From assembly GCA_902461935.1 (NCBI GenBank), contig CABPZP010000002.1, positions 1 through 64,000 of the forward strand: a DNA stretch of 64,000 bases, read 5' to 3'. The notes under the pieces are model-generated. The model was not told the origin of the DNA, searched no databases, and was given only the letters and a program-made list of their open reading frames with translations. How positions within the stretch are numbered: the first letter of the stretch is position 1; every line of letters starts with the position of its first letter. The DNA is from Merdicola sp905200315 (GTDB lineage: Bacteria; Bacillota; Clostridia; TANB77; CAG-508). Of this stretch, positions 27,847 to 36,290 are shown piece after piece. The translations under genes and the position numbers were made by a program.

Positions 27847-29754
27847 ATGAAAATTACAGATTTATTAGATGAGAGCTCTATAATACTCAATTTGGAAGCT
27901 TCTTCAAAAGAAGAGGCATTAAATAAAGTAATAAACTTAATGAATGAAACTGGAAATTTAAATAATAAAGAAGAGTATGCAGAGTTAGTTTTTAATAGAG
28001 AAAAAGAAGGAACAACAGGTGTTGGCGATGGAATTGCAATACCACATGGAAAAGGAAAAAGTGTAAAAACAGCAAAGCTCGTTGCCGCAGTTGTACCAAA
28101 TGGAGTAAACTTTAATTCTTTAGATGGAGAAGATGTTAAATTAATTTTTTTAATTGCAGCTCCAGAAGGCAACAATAATCTACATTTAGAGGTATTAAGT
28201 ACATTAAGCACACTATTAATGAATAAAGAATTTAAAGAAAAATTAATAAATAGTAAAAGTAATAAAGAATTTTTAAGAGTAATAAATGAAGCAGAAGAAG
28301 AAAAGAAATTAGAAAATAAAGAAAAACAAAGTGATAATGGTTATGAATTATTAGCAATTACAGCATGCACAACAGGTATTGCTCACACATATATGGCAGC
28401 TGAAAGCTTAGAAAATAAAGGAAAAGAAATAGGTCATAGTATAAAAGTTGAAACACAAGGTCAAACAGGTACAAAAAATAAACTAACAAAAGAAGAAATA
28501 GAAAATGCAAAAGCAATAATTATTGCATCAGACATAAAAATAGATTTACAAAGATTTGATGGCAAAAAGATATTAAGAGTAAAAGTATCTGAAGCTATTA
28601 AAGAACCAAAAAAACTAATAGAAAAGGCACTAACGGAAGAATTACCAGTACATCACGAAAATAATAAAAATATTGAAGAAGAAACAGAAACAAAATTTGG
28701 AGGAAATATATATAAACATTTAATGAGTGGTGTTACACATATGCTACCATTTGTTGTTGGTGGAGGTATTCTAATTGCAATTTCATTCTTATTAGATGAT
28801 TATTCAATTAACCCAGCAAATTTTGGTATGAATACTCCAATAGCTGCCTTATTTAAAACAATAGGTGGATTTGCCTTTAACTTTATGCTTACAATTTTAG
28901 CAGGTTATATTGCCTATAGTATAGCAGATAGACCTGGTTTAGCAGTAGGCTTTGTTGGTGGAGCAATAGCTATAAATGGTACAACCTTTAGCTCACTTAC
29001 AAATCCAGATATAACACTTGTAAGCTCAGGATTTTTAGGAGCTTTACTCGCAGGTTTTATTGGTGGATACATTGTAATTTTATTAAGAAAACTATTTAAC
29101 TTTTTACCAAAAAGTTTAGAAGGAATGAAGCCAATTTTAATTTATCCTGTTTTAGGAATTTTCTTAATGGGTGTAATAATGATATTTATAAATCCATTTG
29201 TAGGAAAAATAAATACAGGGTTAAATAGCTTTTTAGAGTCTATGAGTGGAACAAATAAAGTAATACTTGGAATGATTCTTGGTGGTATGATGAGTATAGA
29301 TTTAGGAGGACCATTTAATAAAGCTGCATATACTTTTGGAACGGGAATGTTAGCTTCTAGGCAATACGACATAATGGCTGCAGTTATGGCAGGAGGAATG
29401 GTAGCACCACTTGCAATAGCAATATTAGCAACATTTTTTAAGAAAAAGCTACCAAAAAAAGAAAGACAATCAGCTTTGCTAAATTATATTATGGGAGCGG
29501 CATTTATTACAGAAGGAGCAATTCCATTTGCCTCAAGTGACCCAGTAAGAGTTTTAGTAAGCTCAATTATAGGCTCAGCAATTGCAGGTGGATTATCAAT
29601 GTTTTTTGGGTGCACACTAATGGCACCACATGGAGGAATATTTGTAATTCCAGTTGTAGGAAATCCTTTAATGTATATAGTTTCAATACTTGTTGGATCT
29701 ATAGTTGCAGCATTAATAATGGCAGCTTGGAAGAATAATGTATGGGAAGAATAG
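27847..29754 (+). CDS. fruA: PTS fructose transporter subunit IIABC
   Basis: 635 residues with domains in order IIA-IIB-IIC. IIA (about 1-150) has the phosphorylated His67 in IAIPHGKGK. IIB (about 165-265) has Cys174 in ITACTTGIAHTYMAAE. IIC (about 285-635) is the membrane channel with many hydrophobic segments and the motif TEGAIPFASSDPVRV. Imports fructose while converting it to fructose-1-phosphate. Together with fruK, ptsH and ptsI the operon encodes the whole phosphorelay. Confidence 0.95.
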   Translation: MKITDLLDESSIILNLEASSKEEALNKVINLMNETGNLNNKEEYAELVFNREKEGTTGVGDGIAIPHGKGKSVKTAKLVAAVVPNGVNFNSLDGEDVKLIFLIAAPEGNNNLHLEVLSTLSTLLMNKEFKEKLINSKSNKEFLRVINEAEEEKKLENKEKQSDNGYELLAITACTTGIAHTYMAAESLENKGKEIGHSIKVETQGQTGTKNKLTKEEIENAKAIIIASDIKIDLQRFDGKKILRVKVSEAIKEPKKLIEKALTEELPVHHENNKNIEEETETKFGGNIYKHLMSGVTHMLPFVVGGGILIAISFLLDDYSINPANFGMNTPIAALFKTIGGFAFNFMLTILAGYIAYSIADRPGLAVGFVGGAIAINGTTFSSLTNPDITLVSSGFLGALLAGFIGGYIVILLRKLFNFLPKSLEGMKPILIYPVLGIFLMGVIMIFINPFVGKINTGLNSFLESMSGTNKVILGMILGGMMSIDLGGPFNKAAYTFGTGMLASRQYDIMAAVMAGGMVAPLAIAILATFFKKKLPKKERQSALLNYIMGAAFITEGAIPFASSDPVRVLVSSIIGSAIAGGLSMFFGCTLMAPHGGIFVIPVVGNPLMYIVSILVGSIVAALIMAAWKNNVWEE

Positions 29755-29762
29755 GTGATAAA

Positions 29763-30011
29763 ATGATTAAAAAAAATGTAAAAATAACAAGTAATGAAGG
29801 GTTGCATGCAAGACCAGCAACCGAGATTTCAAAAATTGCTAATAAATATAATTGTGATGTAAATATAAAAGCAAACAATAAAATTATAAATGCAAAAATG
29901 CCTTTAATGATAATGAGTTTAGGAATTACTCAAAATACAAATGTTGAAATATTATGTAATGGAGAAAATGAAGAAAAGGCAATGGAGGAAATAACTAGAA
30001 TAATTGAATAA
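29763..30011 (+). CDS. ptsH: HPr-like phosphocarrier lacking regulatory Ser46
   Basis: 82 residues from ATG 29763 (SD AGGTGAT). The active His15 sits in NEGLHARPATE, the exact canonical position. Position 46 is Met in NAKMPLMIMSLG where Firmicutes HPr has the regulatory Ser of KSIMGVMSLG. It should carry phosphate from enzyme I to FruA, but cannot be Ser46-phosphorylated by HPr kinase. It may be a fructose-dedicated FPr-like carrier, with a general HPr elsewhere in the genome. Confidence 0.9.
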   Translation: MIKKNVKITSNEGLHARPATEISKIANKYNCDVNIKANNKIINAKMPLMIMSLGITQNTNVEILCNGENEEKAMEEITRIIE

Positions 30012-30076
30012 TATTAACTATAAATAAAATTATGTCAGATGTTGAATTTTTATATTTTTTTGAAAGGAGAAAATTA

Positions 30077-31771
30077 ATGCTACAGGGAAAAGGTGTATCT
30101 GAGGGGATTGCGTTTGGATATGTTAAAATTATAAAAAAAGATGATATTCAAATAAGTAATTATAAAATTCATGATGTAGAAAATGAACTTAAAAATTTTA
30201 AATTTGCTCTTGAAAAGTTGAAAGATGAAATAGAAGAAATATCAGAAAATTTAACAGGTACAGAGCAAGAAATAATGAAAGCATATAGACTAATATTGAA
30301 AGATCCAACATTAACAAATGAAACCTTAAGATTAATTAAAGAAGAAAAATATAACAGTATATATGCAACAGAAAAAGGATTTAACACAGTTGCAAATATG
30401 TTTAAAGCTATAGATGATAAATATTTATCTGAGCGTGCAGATGATATTTTGGATATGAAAAATAAACTTTTAGAAAAACTTACTAATACTAAAAAAATAG
30501 ATTTAAGTACCTTGCCAGAAAATACAATATTAGTTGCAAAAGAACTTTCTACATCTGATACTGCAAATATCAATTTAGCTAATTTAAATGGTATTATATT
30601 AGAAACTGGAGGAGAAACTTCTCATGTTGTAATAATGGCAAGAAACCATGAAATTCCTACAATAATGAGTATAGAAAATGCTTCAGAAATATTAAAAGAA
30701 AAAGAATATGTTGCAATAAATGGAAAAACAGGTGAGGTGCATAATTCTCCAAACAAAGAAGAAATTAAAAACTTAAAGAATATGGCAGTTGAACTTGAAA
30801 ATAATAAAAATGAATTAAATAAATTTTTGGAAAGAGATGCAGTAACATTGGATAACCATAAGGTAGAAGTAGTATGCAATATTGGAACAACAGAAGATTT
30901 AGACTTAGTTGAGGAGGTTAATTCTAAAGGTATAGGCTTACTTAGAAGTGAATTTCTATATATGAAAACAAAAAATGTACCAACAGAAGAACAACAATTT
31001 ATCGCATATAAAAGAGTAGCAGAAACAATGAAAAAAAATTTAAGTATAATAAGAACTTTAGATATTGGTGGAGATAAAGATATAAAGGGAATAGAACTAA
31101 AGAAAGAGGAAAACCCATTTTTAGGTTATAGAGCAATACGAATTTGTTTAGAAGATATACCATTATTTAAAGCTCAACTAAGAGCAATTTTAAGAGCTAG
31201 TATGTATGGAAATTTAGCAATAATGCTTCCAATGATTTCCTCAATAGAAGAATTAAGAAGAGCAAAACAAATAATAGAGGAAACCAAAAAAGAATTAGAA
31301 CAAGAACATATAAAATTTAATAATGATATTAAAGTTGGAATAATGGTAGAAGTTCCCTCTGTTGCAATTAATGCAGAAATGTATGCAAAAGAATGCGACT
31401 TTTTTAGTATTGGCACAAACGATTTAATACAATATACATTGGCAGCGGAAAGAGGAAATGATAATGTTGCTAAATTATATAATAAATTTAATCCATCTAT
31501 AATAAAGCTTATAAAAAATACAATAGATGCAGCTCATAAGCATAATATTTTTTGTGGTGTTTGTGGAGAAGCAGCTGGAGATGAAAGATATATACCATTA
31601 CTTTTAGGACTTGGATTAGATGAATTTTCAATGAATCCAAGAAAAATATTAAAAGCTAAAAAAATTATATGTAATTTAAAATATGAAGAATGTAAAGAAT
31701 TATCTGAAAAAATAATAAAATTGCCAACAGCAAAAGAAATAGAAAAAGAATGCACAAATTTTATAATATAA
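30077..31771 (+). CDS. ptsI: PTS enzyme I (phosphoenolpyruvate--protein phosphotransferase)
   Basis: 564 residues from ATG 30077 (SD AAAGGAG). The in-frame extension to 30032 lacks an SD. Starts LQGKGVSEGIAFG as usual. Phospho-His183 is in GGETSHVVIMARN. The C-terminal PEP-binding barrel shows GIGLLRSEFLY, FSIGTNDLIQYTLA and CGVCGEAAGD. Transfers phosphate from PEP to HPr. Last gene of the fru operon. Confidence 0.94.
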   Translation: MLQGKGVSEGIAFGYVKIIKKDDIQISNYKIHDVENELKNFKFALEKLKDEIEEISENLTGTEQEIMKAYRLILKDPTLTNETLRLIKEEKYNSIYATEKGFNTVANMFKAIDDKYLSERADDILDMKNKLLEKLTNTKKIDLSTLPENTILVAKELSTSDTANINLANLNGIILETGGETSHVVIMARNHEIPTIMSIENASEILKEKEYVAINGKTGEVHNSPNKEEIKNLKNMAVELENNKNELNKFLERDAVTLDNHKVEVVCNIGTTEDLDLVEEVNSKGIGLLRSEFLYMKTKNVPTEEQQFIAYKRVAETMKKNLSIIRTLDIGGDKDIKGIELKKEENPFLGYRAIRICLEDIPLFKAQLRAILRASMYGNLAIMLPMISSIEELRRAKQIIEETKKELEQEHIKFNNDIKVGIMVEVPSVAINAEMYAKECDFFSIGTNDLIQYTLAAERGNDNVAKLYNKFNPSIIKLIKNTIDAAHKHNIFCGVCGEAAGDERYIPLLLGLGLDEFSMNPRKILKAKKIICNLKYEECKELSEKIIKLPTAKEIEKECTNFII

Positions 31772-31789
31772 AATAATTGAGTCAAACAA

Positions 31790-31817
31790 TGTAGGGGTCG
31801 GCGTCCCCGACGACCCG
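31790..31817 (+). repeat. REP-like hairpin repeat
   Basis: TGTAGGGGTCGGCGTCCCCG... with flank GTCAAACAA. First element of the 705-bp gene-free island 31772-32476, which holds four REPs, one M2 element and a duplicated 59-bp segment. Confidence 0.85.
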
Positions 31818-31870
31818 TTGAGATTTTATAAAAAAATTAAAGAATATTTATAAAATAATATGTCAAACAA

Positions 31871-31898
31871 TGTAGGGGCGGACGCCTCTGTCCGACCG
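31871..31898 (+). repeat. REP-like hairpin repeat
   Basis: TGTAGGGGCGGACGCCTCTG... with flank ATGTCAAACAA; one base of the 3' arm differs (CCGACC). Confidence 0.85.
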
Positions 31899-31921
31899 CA
31901 ATAAAAAATTTATAATATAAT

Positions 31922-31980
31922 AAAAACATAATTATAATGAAATTTATTCAATTCCTCGGCGAAATTATGTATTAAAAAAA
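31922..31980 (+). repeat. 59-bp direct duplicate M3, copy A
   Basis: Aligns without gaps to 32322-32380; shared sequence includes AACATAATTATAATGAAATT and CTCGGCG. No ORF. Confidence 0.8.
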
Positions 31981-31997
31981 TTTTAAAATTGTAATAA

Positions 31998-32020
31998 TGT
32001 AGCGGCGGTCATTGACCGCC
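31998..32020 (+). repeat. REP-like hairpin, variant stem
   Basis: TGTAGCGGCGGTCATTGACCGCC: stem GGCGGTCA/TGACCGCC, a compensated variant of the usual stem. Confidence 0.8.
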
Positions 32021-32046
32021 ATAAGATTATAAAAATAAGATATCAT

Positions 32047-32218
32047 AATCTGAAAATAATTAAAAATAAATATTTCTCGGCTCAATACGTTCGTTATAGC
32101 TTCTAATAGAAATTCAAACGAGCCTCTCGCAAAACGCGCCCTCATTTAAATTTAATAAGAAGCTATACACTCACTCCAATCACATTCGAAATATTGATTT
32201 TTAATTATTGTTCAGATT
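32047..32218. mobile_element. MITE-like element family M2, copy 1
   Basis: 172 bp with about 27-bp imperfect terminal inverted repeats beginning AATCTGAA and an inner inverted repeat TATAGCTTCT/AGAAGCTATA. Nearly identical in sequence and equal in length to 39058-39229. No ORF. Confidence 0.88.
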
Positions 32219-32243
32219 TTATAAAAAAATTAATGTCAAACGT

Positions 32244-32271
32244 TGTAGGGGTCGGCGTCCCCGACGACCCG
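32244..32271 (+). repeat. REP-like hairpin repeat
   Basis: TGTAGGGGTCGGCGTCCCCG..., directly after M2 copy 1 with flank ATGTCAAACGT. The same M2-then-REP order occurs at 39058-39297. Confidence 0.85.
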
Positions 32272-32321
32272 CAATATAAAATTTGTGATATAAGCCAAAA
32301 TAATAAATTAATCATAAATGA

Positions 32322-32380
32322 AAAAACATAATTATAATGAAATTTATTCAATTACTCGGCGGCATTACGTATTAAAAGAA
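32322..32380 (+). repeat. 59-bp direct duplicate M3, copy B
   Basis: See copy A at 31922-31980; a handful of substitutions, no indels. Confidence 0.8.
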
Positions 32381-32418
32381 ATTATAAATACGAATATTTA
32401 CATCAAACAATCAATTAT

Positions 32419-32447
32419 TTGAAATTCAAACTAATTTGTTATAAAAT
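32419..32447 (+). promoter_or_regulatory. promoter of the Nudix gene
   Basis: TTGAAA (32419-32424), 17 bp, TAAAAT (32442-32447). Confidence 0.55.
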
Positions 32448-32476
32448 AGGAAAAAACAAATTTAGGAGGAAATGAA

Positions 32477-32869
32477 ATGAAGTATGAAAAATCTTGTGGA
32501 GCTATTGTAATAGAAGATGGAAAGGTTCTTTTGGTTAAACATAATGCTGGGCATTGGGATTTCCCAAAAGGTCATGTTGAAGAAGGAGAAACAGAGTTTG
32601 AAACAGCAATAAGAGAGGTTAAGGAAGAAACTAATATAGATATAAAAATTGAAAAAGAAAATAGATATATATCAGAATATAGTCCAAAAGAAGATGTGAT
32701 GAAAAAAGTAATATATTTTCTTGGAGAAAAAATTGGAGGAGAAGATAAGCCTCAAATAGAAGAAGTAAGCGATGTGGAATGGGTAGATGTAAATAAAGCA
32801 GTAGAAAGAATAACTCATCAAAGATCAAAAGATATAATGATGCAAGTTATAAAAGATATGAATTTATAG
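32477..32869 (+). CDS. Nudix hydrolase, dinucleoside tetraphosphatase-like
   Basis: 130 residues, SD AGGAGG. The complete Nudix box is GHVEEGETEFETAIREVKEE, binding the divalent metal for pyrophosphate cleavage. The start SCGAIVIEDGKVLLVKH and WDFPKGHVE resemble Ap4A hydrolases of the MutT group. Likely clears Ap4A or oxidised nucleotides; substrate uncertain. Single gene with its own promoter and terminator. Confidence 0.88.
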   Translation: MKYEKSCGAIVIEDGKVLLVKHNAGHWDFPKGHVEEGETEFETAIREVKEETNIDIKIEKENRYISEYSPKEDVMKKVIYFLGEKIGGEDKPQIEEVSDVEWVDVNKAVERITHQRSKDIMMQVIKDMNL

Positions 32870-32944
32870 CATATACATAGAGCAAATTTCGAAATTATTG
32901 ATAAAGATTTAATAAAATAAACAAAAATTATGTAATTTAAAAAG

Positions 32945-32979
32945 ACCCCTAATTATTTATTAAATAATTAGGGGTTTTT
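32945..32979. terminator. bidirectional terminator
   Basis: 15-bp self-complementary arms ACCCCTAATTATTTA/TAAATAATTAGGGGT with T-runs on both strands, between the Nudix gene and the convergent phosphoesterase gene. Confidence 0.85.
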
Positions 32980-33001
32980 GTATTATAGCATATTACTTTT
33001 T

Positions 33002-34402
33002 TTATTTTTCTAAGCTATTTTCTTGTTCCTGAGTTTTTTGTTGTTCAAGTGATACGTGTTTGGATTCTGTTAAATTAAAACCTTGAAAATTTCCTTTTTT
33101 ACAATCAATGTATACAATTGATTTTCTTGGATCTCCATCTATATTTTGAATATTTGCCTCTTTTTGTTTAGTATGACCAACTACAACTAGAAAATCTTTT
33201 GGCCAAGAAAGAGGTGCAAAGTGTGTGTTTTTATCTTGTTCTCTATACCACATACAGTTATTAAAACGGTTTAGTTTATCTTGTTCTTCAGGTGTAGGTT
33301 GTGGTTTTGTTTGAATATTATAAGCTTTTTCCATATTAAAATTTTTATCTTCATTGTATAATTTTGTATCAAATACAGCGTGTGCAAGTGCATAATTAAT
33401 ATTATTTTCAGAAGCTAATGTTTGTATAGGTTGTTTTCCAAGCCAATCGGTTAATTCTTGCTTTGATATTCTATTATGTAATCTTCCACTTTTTATAGCT
33501 GAATCAACAACGACATCGAAGTTTTCTAAAGCATCTATAGTAGTTTTTCCACCATTATGTTCCAGATGCATAAGAGCATTAAGTTGAATTTTTTTATAAG
33601 GTGTATTTGCAGATTTCAAATAGTTATATGTAAAAATATCATGGTTTCCAGGTAAATATTGAACTTTACCAGAGTCTGATAATTCTTTTATTTCAAGCAG
33701 AATATCAATTCCATAAGCACCTCTATCCATTGCATCGCCTTCAATTATAAATTTTGTATTTGGATATTTTTGCAAGTGTTCTCTTATTGTGTTCCATCTA
33801 TTCATATCACCATGTAAGTCACTAATTACAATTGTTTGAGGCTTATAAATATCACCTTTTGGTACAAAAGATTTTTTTGTATCTTGTATTTTAGTAGATG
33901 TAGCCATATCAATATTTTGAGATATATTAGGTGTAGCTTTTTGTACAGGAATATCTTTATATTGTGAATTAAATCTTTTTGTTTTTATTTGGTTAACAAT
34001 TTTATTAACAAAAGGAATTTTCATAAAAATATTTTCTTTCGTTTTTATTGGTAAATTGCTAGTTTGGTTTATTTCAGGCAAAAGTTCTGTAAATTTTGCA
34101 TTTTGAGATTTAGTTAAATAATTTGTACCAGCTACATCTATTATCATATTAACTAAATCTTGATTAACAGGTTTGTTTTTTTTGATACTTTTATTAATTG
34201 TTTTTAATGCTTTATCAACTGTTTTATGTTTAGTTTTTAATAACTCATTAACATTTTTGAAGATATTTTGAAATCTATTTTGTTCATCACTAGAAAGTAA
34301 ATAGCGATTACTTAAAATATACTGAACAGTTGCTTGATCTGGTAAAACATTATTATTTAAATTTATTTCCATTGCATCTAAAAATGGTTTGAATTGACTC
34401 AT
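33002..34402 (-). CDS. metallophosphoesterase (Ser/Thr phosphatase-like) with helical N-terminal region
   Basis: 466 residues from ATG 34402, chosen because GAGGAGA lies 8 nt upstream; in-frame ATGs at 34408 and 34444 are too close to or beyond the SD. The N-terminal 180 residues are a Lys/Asn-rich helical region without known domain. The catalytic calcineurin-like domain starts near 195 with SDLHGD, then GDAMDRG and GNHD, the metal ligands of PPP-type phosphatases, and a late VVVGHTKQ. Cytoplasmic, target unknown. The N-terminal region could be an adaptor. Confidence 0.85.
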   Translation of the reverse strand: MSQFKPFLDAMEINLNNNVLPDQATVQYILSNRYLLSSDEQNRFQNIFKNVNELLKTKHKTVDKALKTINKSIKKNKPVNQDLVNMIIDVAGTNYLTKSQNAKFTELLPEINQTSNLPIKTKENIFMKIPFVNKIVNQIKTKRFNSQYKDIPVQKATPNISQNIDMATSTKIQDTKKSFVPKGDIYKPQTIVISDLHGDMNRWNTIREHLQKYPNTKFIIEGDAMDRGAYGIDILLEIKELSDSGKVQYLPGNHDIFTYNYLKSANTPYKKIQLNALMHLEHNGGKTTIDALENFDVVVDSAIKSGRLHNRISKQELTDWLGKQPIQTLASENNINYALAHAVFDTKLYNEDKNFNMEKAYNIQTKPQPTPEEQDKLNRFNNCMWYREQDKNTHFAPLSWPKDFLVVVGHTKQKEANIQNIDGDPRKSIVYIDCKKGNFQGFNLTESKHVSLEQQKTQEQENSLEK

Positions 34403-34471
34403 TGGCATAATCTCCTCTTTCGTTAATCTAAAAATATTATACACTAAAATAAATAAAAATCTATAGAAATA

Positions 34472-35389
34472 TTAATTTTTTTCGTAAAATTTTCCTTGCC
34501 ATAAATTTTCGTCTATCATTTTTTTATTAAATCCATTTAAAATCCATTTCTTATGCGAGTTCCAGCTAGGTGCAACTAAAATATCTTTTGGTGCATCTCC
34601 AGATATTCTATGAATTACAATTTGGGGTGAAATATGAGTAATTATATAACATAAACATTCCAAATAGTATTCTAAAGAAATAGGAGAATAATTTCCTTCT
34701 TTGTATAATTTATATAATTGTGTATGTTCAACAACATAAGTAGAATGAATTTTTAGTCCTTGAATACTATGCATATTTATAAATTCTACAGTATTTCTTA
34801 TATCTTCAAAAGTTTCATTTGGCAGTCCAACCATAATGTGAGATACAACATCAATATTATATTTGTTTAATATTTTAACTGCATTTGTAAAATCTGAATT
34901 TGTATAGCATCTATTTATGAATTTTCCAGTTTCTTCGTTTGAAGTTTGAAGTCCAAGTTCTACCCATACATAGTATTTTTTTGAATATGATGAAAGTAAT
35001 TTTGCGATATCTTCTGTAATACAATCTGGTCTTGTTGCAACAGCTAATGCTACAATTCTTTTATCTATTAAGGCACTATCATATTTTTCTTTTAAATTTT
35101 CTATGCTATCGTAGGTATTTGTGTAGTTTTGAAAATATGCAATAAATTTATTTGCACGTTCAGCTTTATAGCTTTTAAAATAATTTCGTACTTGTTCAGA
35201 AATGGAATCACATTTTTTAATATGTTCGCCAGAGCCTTTCTCACTGCAAAAAATACAACCATAAGTTGATTTTTTTCCATCTTTATTAGGACAAGTAAAA
35301 CCACCATCAATACATATTTTTAAAACTTTTTCACCAAATTTATTCTTCAAAAATCTATTTAATTTATTATATCTTAACTCATTATCCAT
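34472..35389 (-). CDS. TIGR01212-type radical SAM protein (YtqA-like)
   Basis: 305 residues. FTCPNKDGKKSTYGCIFCS provides the three cysteines for the [4Fe-4S] cluster in the family's spaced arrangement. VWVELGLQTSN and SHIMVGLPNE are typical barrel strands, and the C-terminus has RISGDAPKDILVAPSW. The family resembles Elp3-like and MiaB-like enzymes and has no agreed substrate; a tRNA modification role is often suggested. Start at 35389 is followed by MDNELRYNKLNRFLKNKFG as in homologues. Confidence 0.87.
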   Translation of the reverse strand: MDNELRYNKLNRFLKNKFGEKVLKICIDGGFTCPNKDGKKSTYGCIFCSEKGSGEHIKKCDSISEQVRNYFKSYKAERANKFIAYFQNYTNTYDSIENLKEKYDSALIDKRIVALAVATRPDCITEDIAKLLSSYSKKYYVWVELGLQTSNEETGKFINRCYTNSDFTNAVKILNKYNIDVVSHIMVGLPNETFEDIRNTVEFINMHSIQGLKIHSTYVVEHTQLYKLYKEGNYSPISLEYYLECLCYIITHISPQIVIHRISGDAPKDILVAPSWNSHKKWILNGFNKKMIDENLWQGKFYEKN

Positions 35390-35479
35390 AAATACATTAT
35401 AACATAAAAATATTTAATAGCTATTGTAAAAATAGATATATTAATATAAAATAATGAAAAACAAAAAAGGAGAAAACTA

Positions 35480-36289
35480 ATGATACAAACAATAGAATTA
35501 TATTTTTTATTATTTATTACATATAGTGTAATAGGTTGGACAATGGAAGTTGTAGGAAAACTTATTGAATTAAAAAGATTTGTTAATAGAGGTTTTCTAA
35601 TTGGACCTTGTTGCTCAATTTATGGATTTGGAGGAATTTTAATTACTCTGCTATTACAGTATTTTACAGCTAATCCAGTAGTTCTATTTTTTATGGCAAT
35701 TTTAGTATGTGGTGTATTAGAGTATTTAACAAGCTATTTTATGGAAAAGCTATTTAATGCAAGATGGTGGGATTATAGTCAAAGAAAATACAATATAAAT
35801 GGTAGAGTATGCTTAAATACAATTATTCCATTTGGAATTTTAGGTTGCCTAATTATGTATGTATTAAACCCATTCTTTTTAGGTTTATATGAAAAGATTC
35901 CAACATTATATTTACATATTGTATCTGGAGTTATACTTGGAATATATGTAATAGATAATATTATTTCATTAACTGTTGTATTGAACATTAGAAAAACAAC
36001 AAAAGCTGTAAATAATGAAAACAGAGAAGACAACACAGAAGAAATAACTAAAAAGGTTAAAGAGATTATTCTTGGTAAATCTTCAGCTCTTAATAGAAGA
36101 TTGGTAGATGCATACCCTGCAATTAGATTTATAAAAATAAAAATTAAGCAAAAAACGAAAAAAATAAAAAAAGAAGTAGAAAATACAACTAGAGAAATAA
36201 AAGAAAATATAGAAGACACAAAAAATAATATAAAAGATAGCATTGAAGAAACCAAGGAAAATTTTAAAAGATTAGGAAAGAAGGATTAA
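35480..36289 (+). CDS. CmpB/DUF1113-type membrane protein with charged helical tail
   Basis: 269 residues. Four to five membrane helices in residues 1-170, with the family signature FLIGPCCSIYGFGG after the first helix (usual form GPxxPIYGFG). This family is labelled putative ABC transporter permease, but function is unproven. Residues about 180-269 are a highly charged amphipathic helix with an 11-residue-like periodicity (EVENTTREIKEN, IEDTKNNIKDS). SD AAAGGAG. pepF begins 1 nt after the stop, so they are co-transcribed. Confidence 0.82.
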   Translation: MIQTIELYFLLFITYSVIGWTMEVVGKLIELKRFVNRGFLIGPCCSIYGFGGILITLLLQYFTANPVVLFFMAILVCGVLEYLTSYFMEKLFNARWWDYSQRKYNINGRVCLNTIIPFGILGCLIMYVLNPFFLGLYEKIPTLYLHIVSGVILGIYVIDNIISLTVVLNIRKTTKAVNNENREDNTEEITKKVKEIILGKSSALNRRLVDAYPAIRFIKIKIKQKTKKIKKEVENTTREIKENIEDTKNNIKDSIEETKENFKRLGKKD

Positions 36290-36290
36290 A

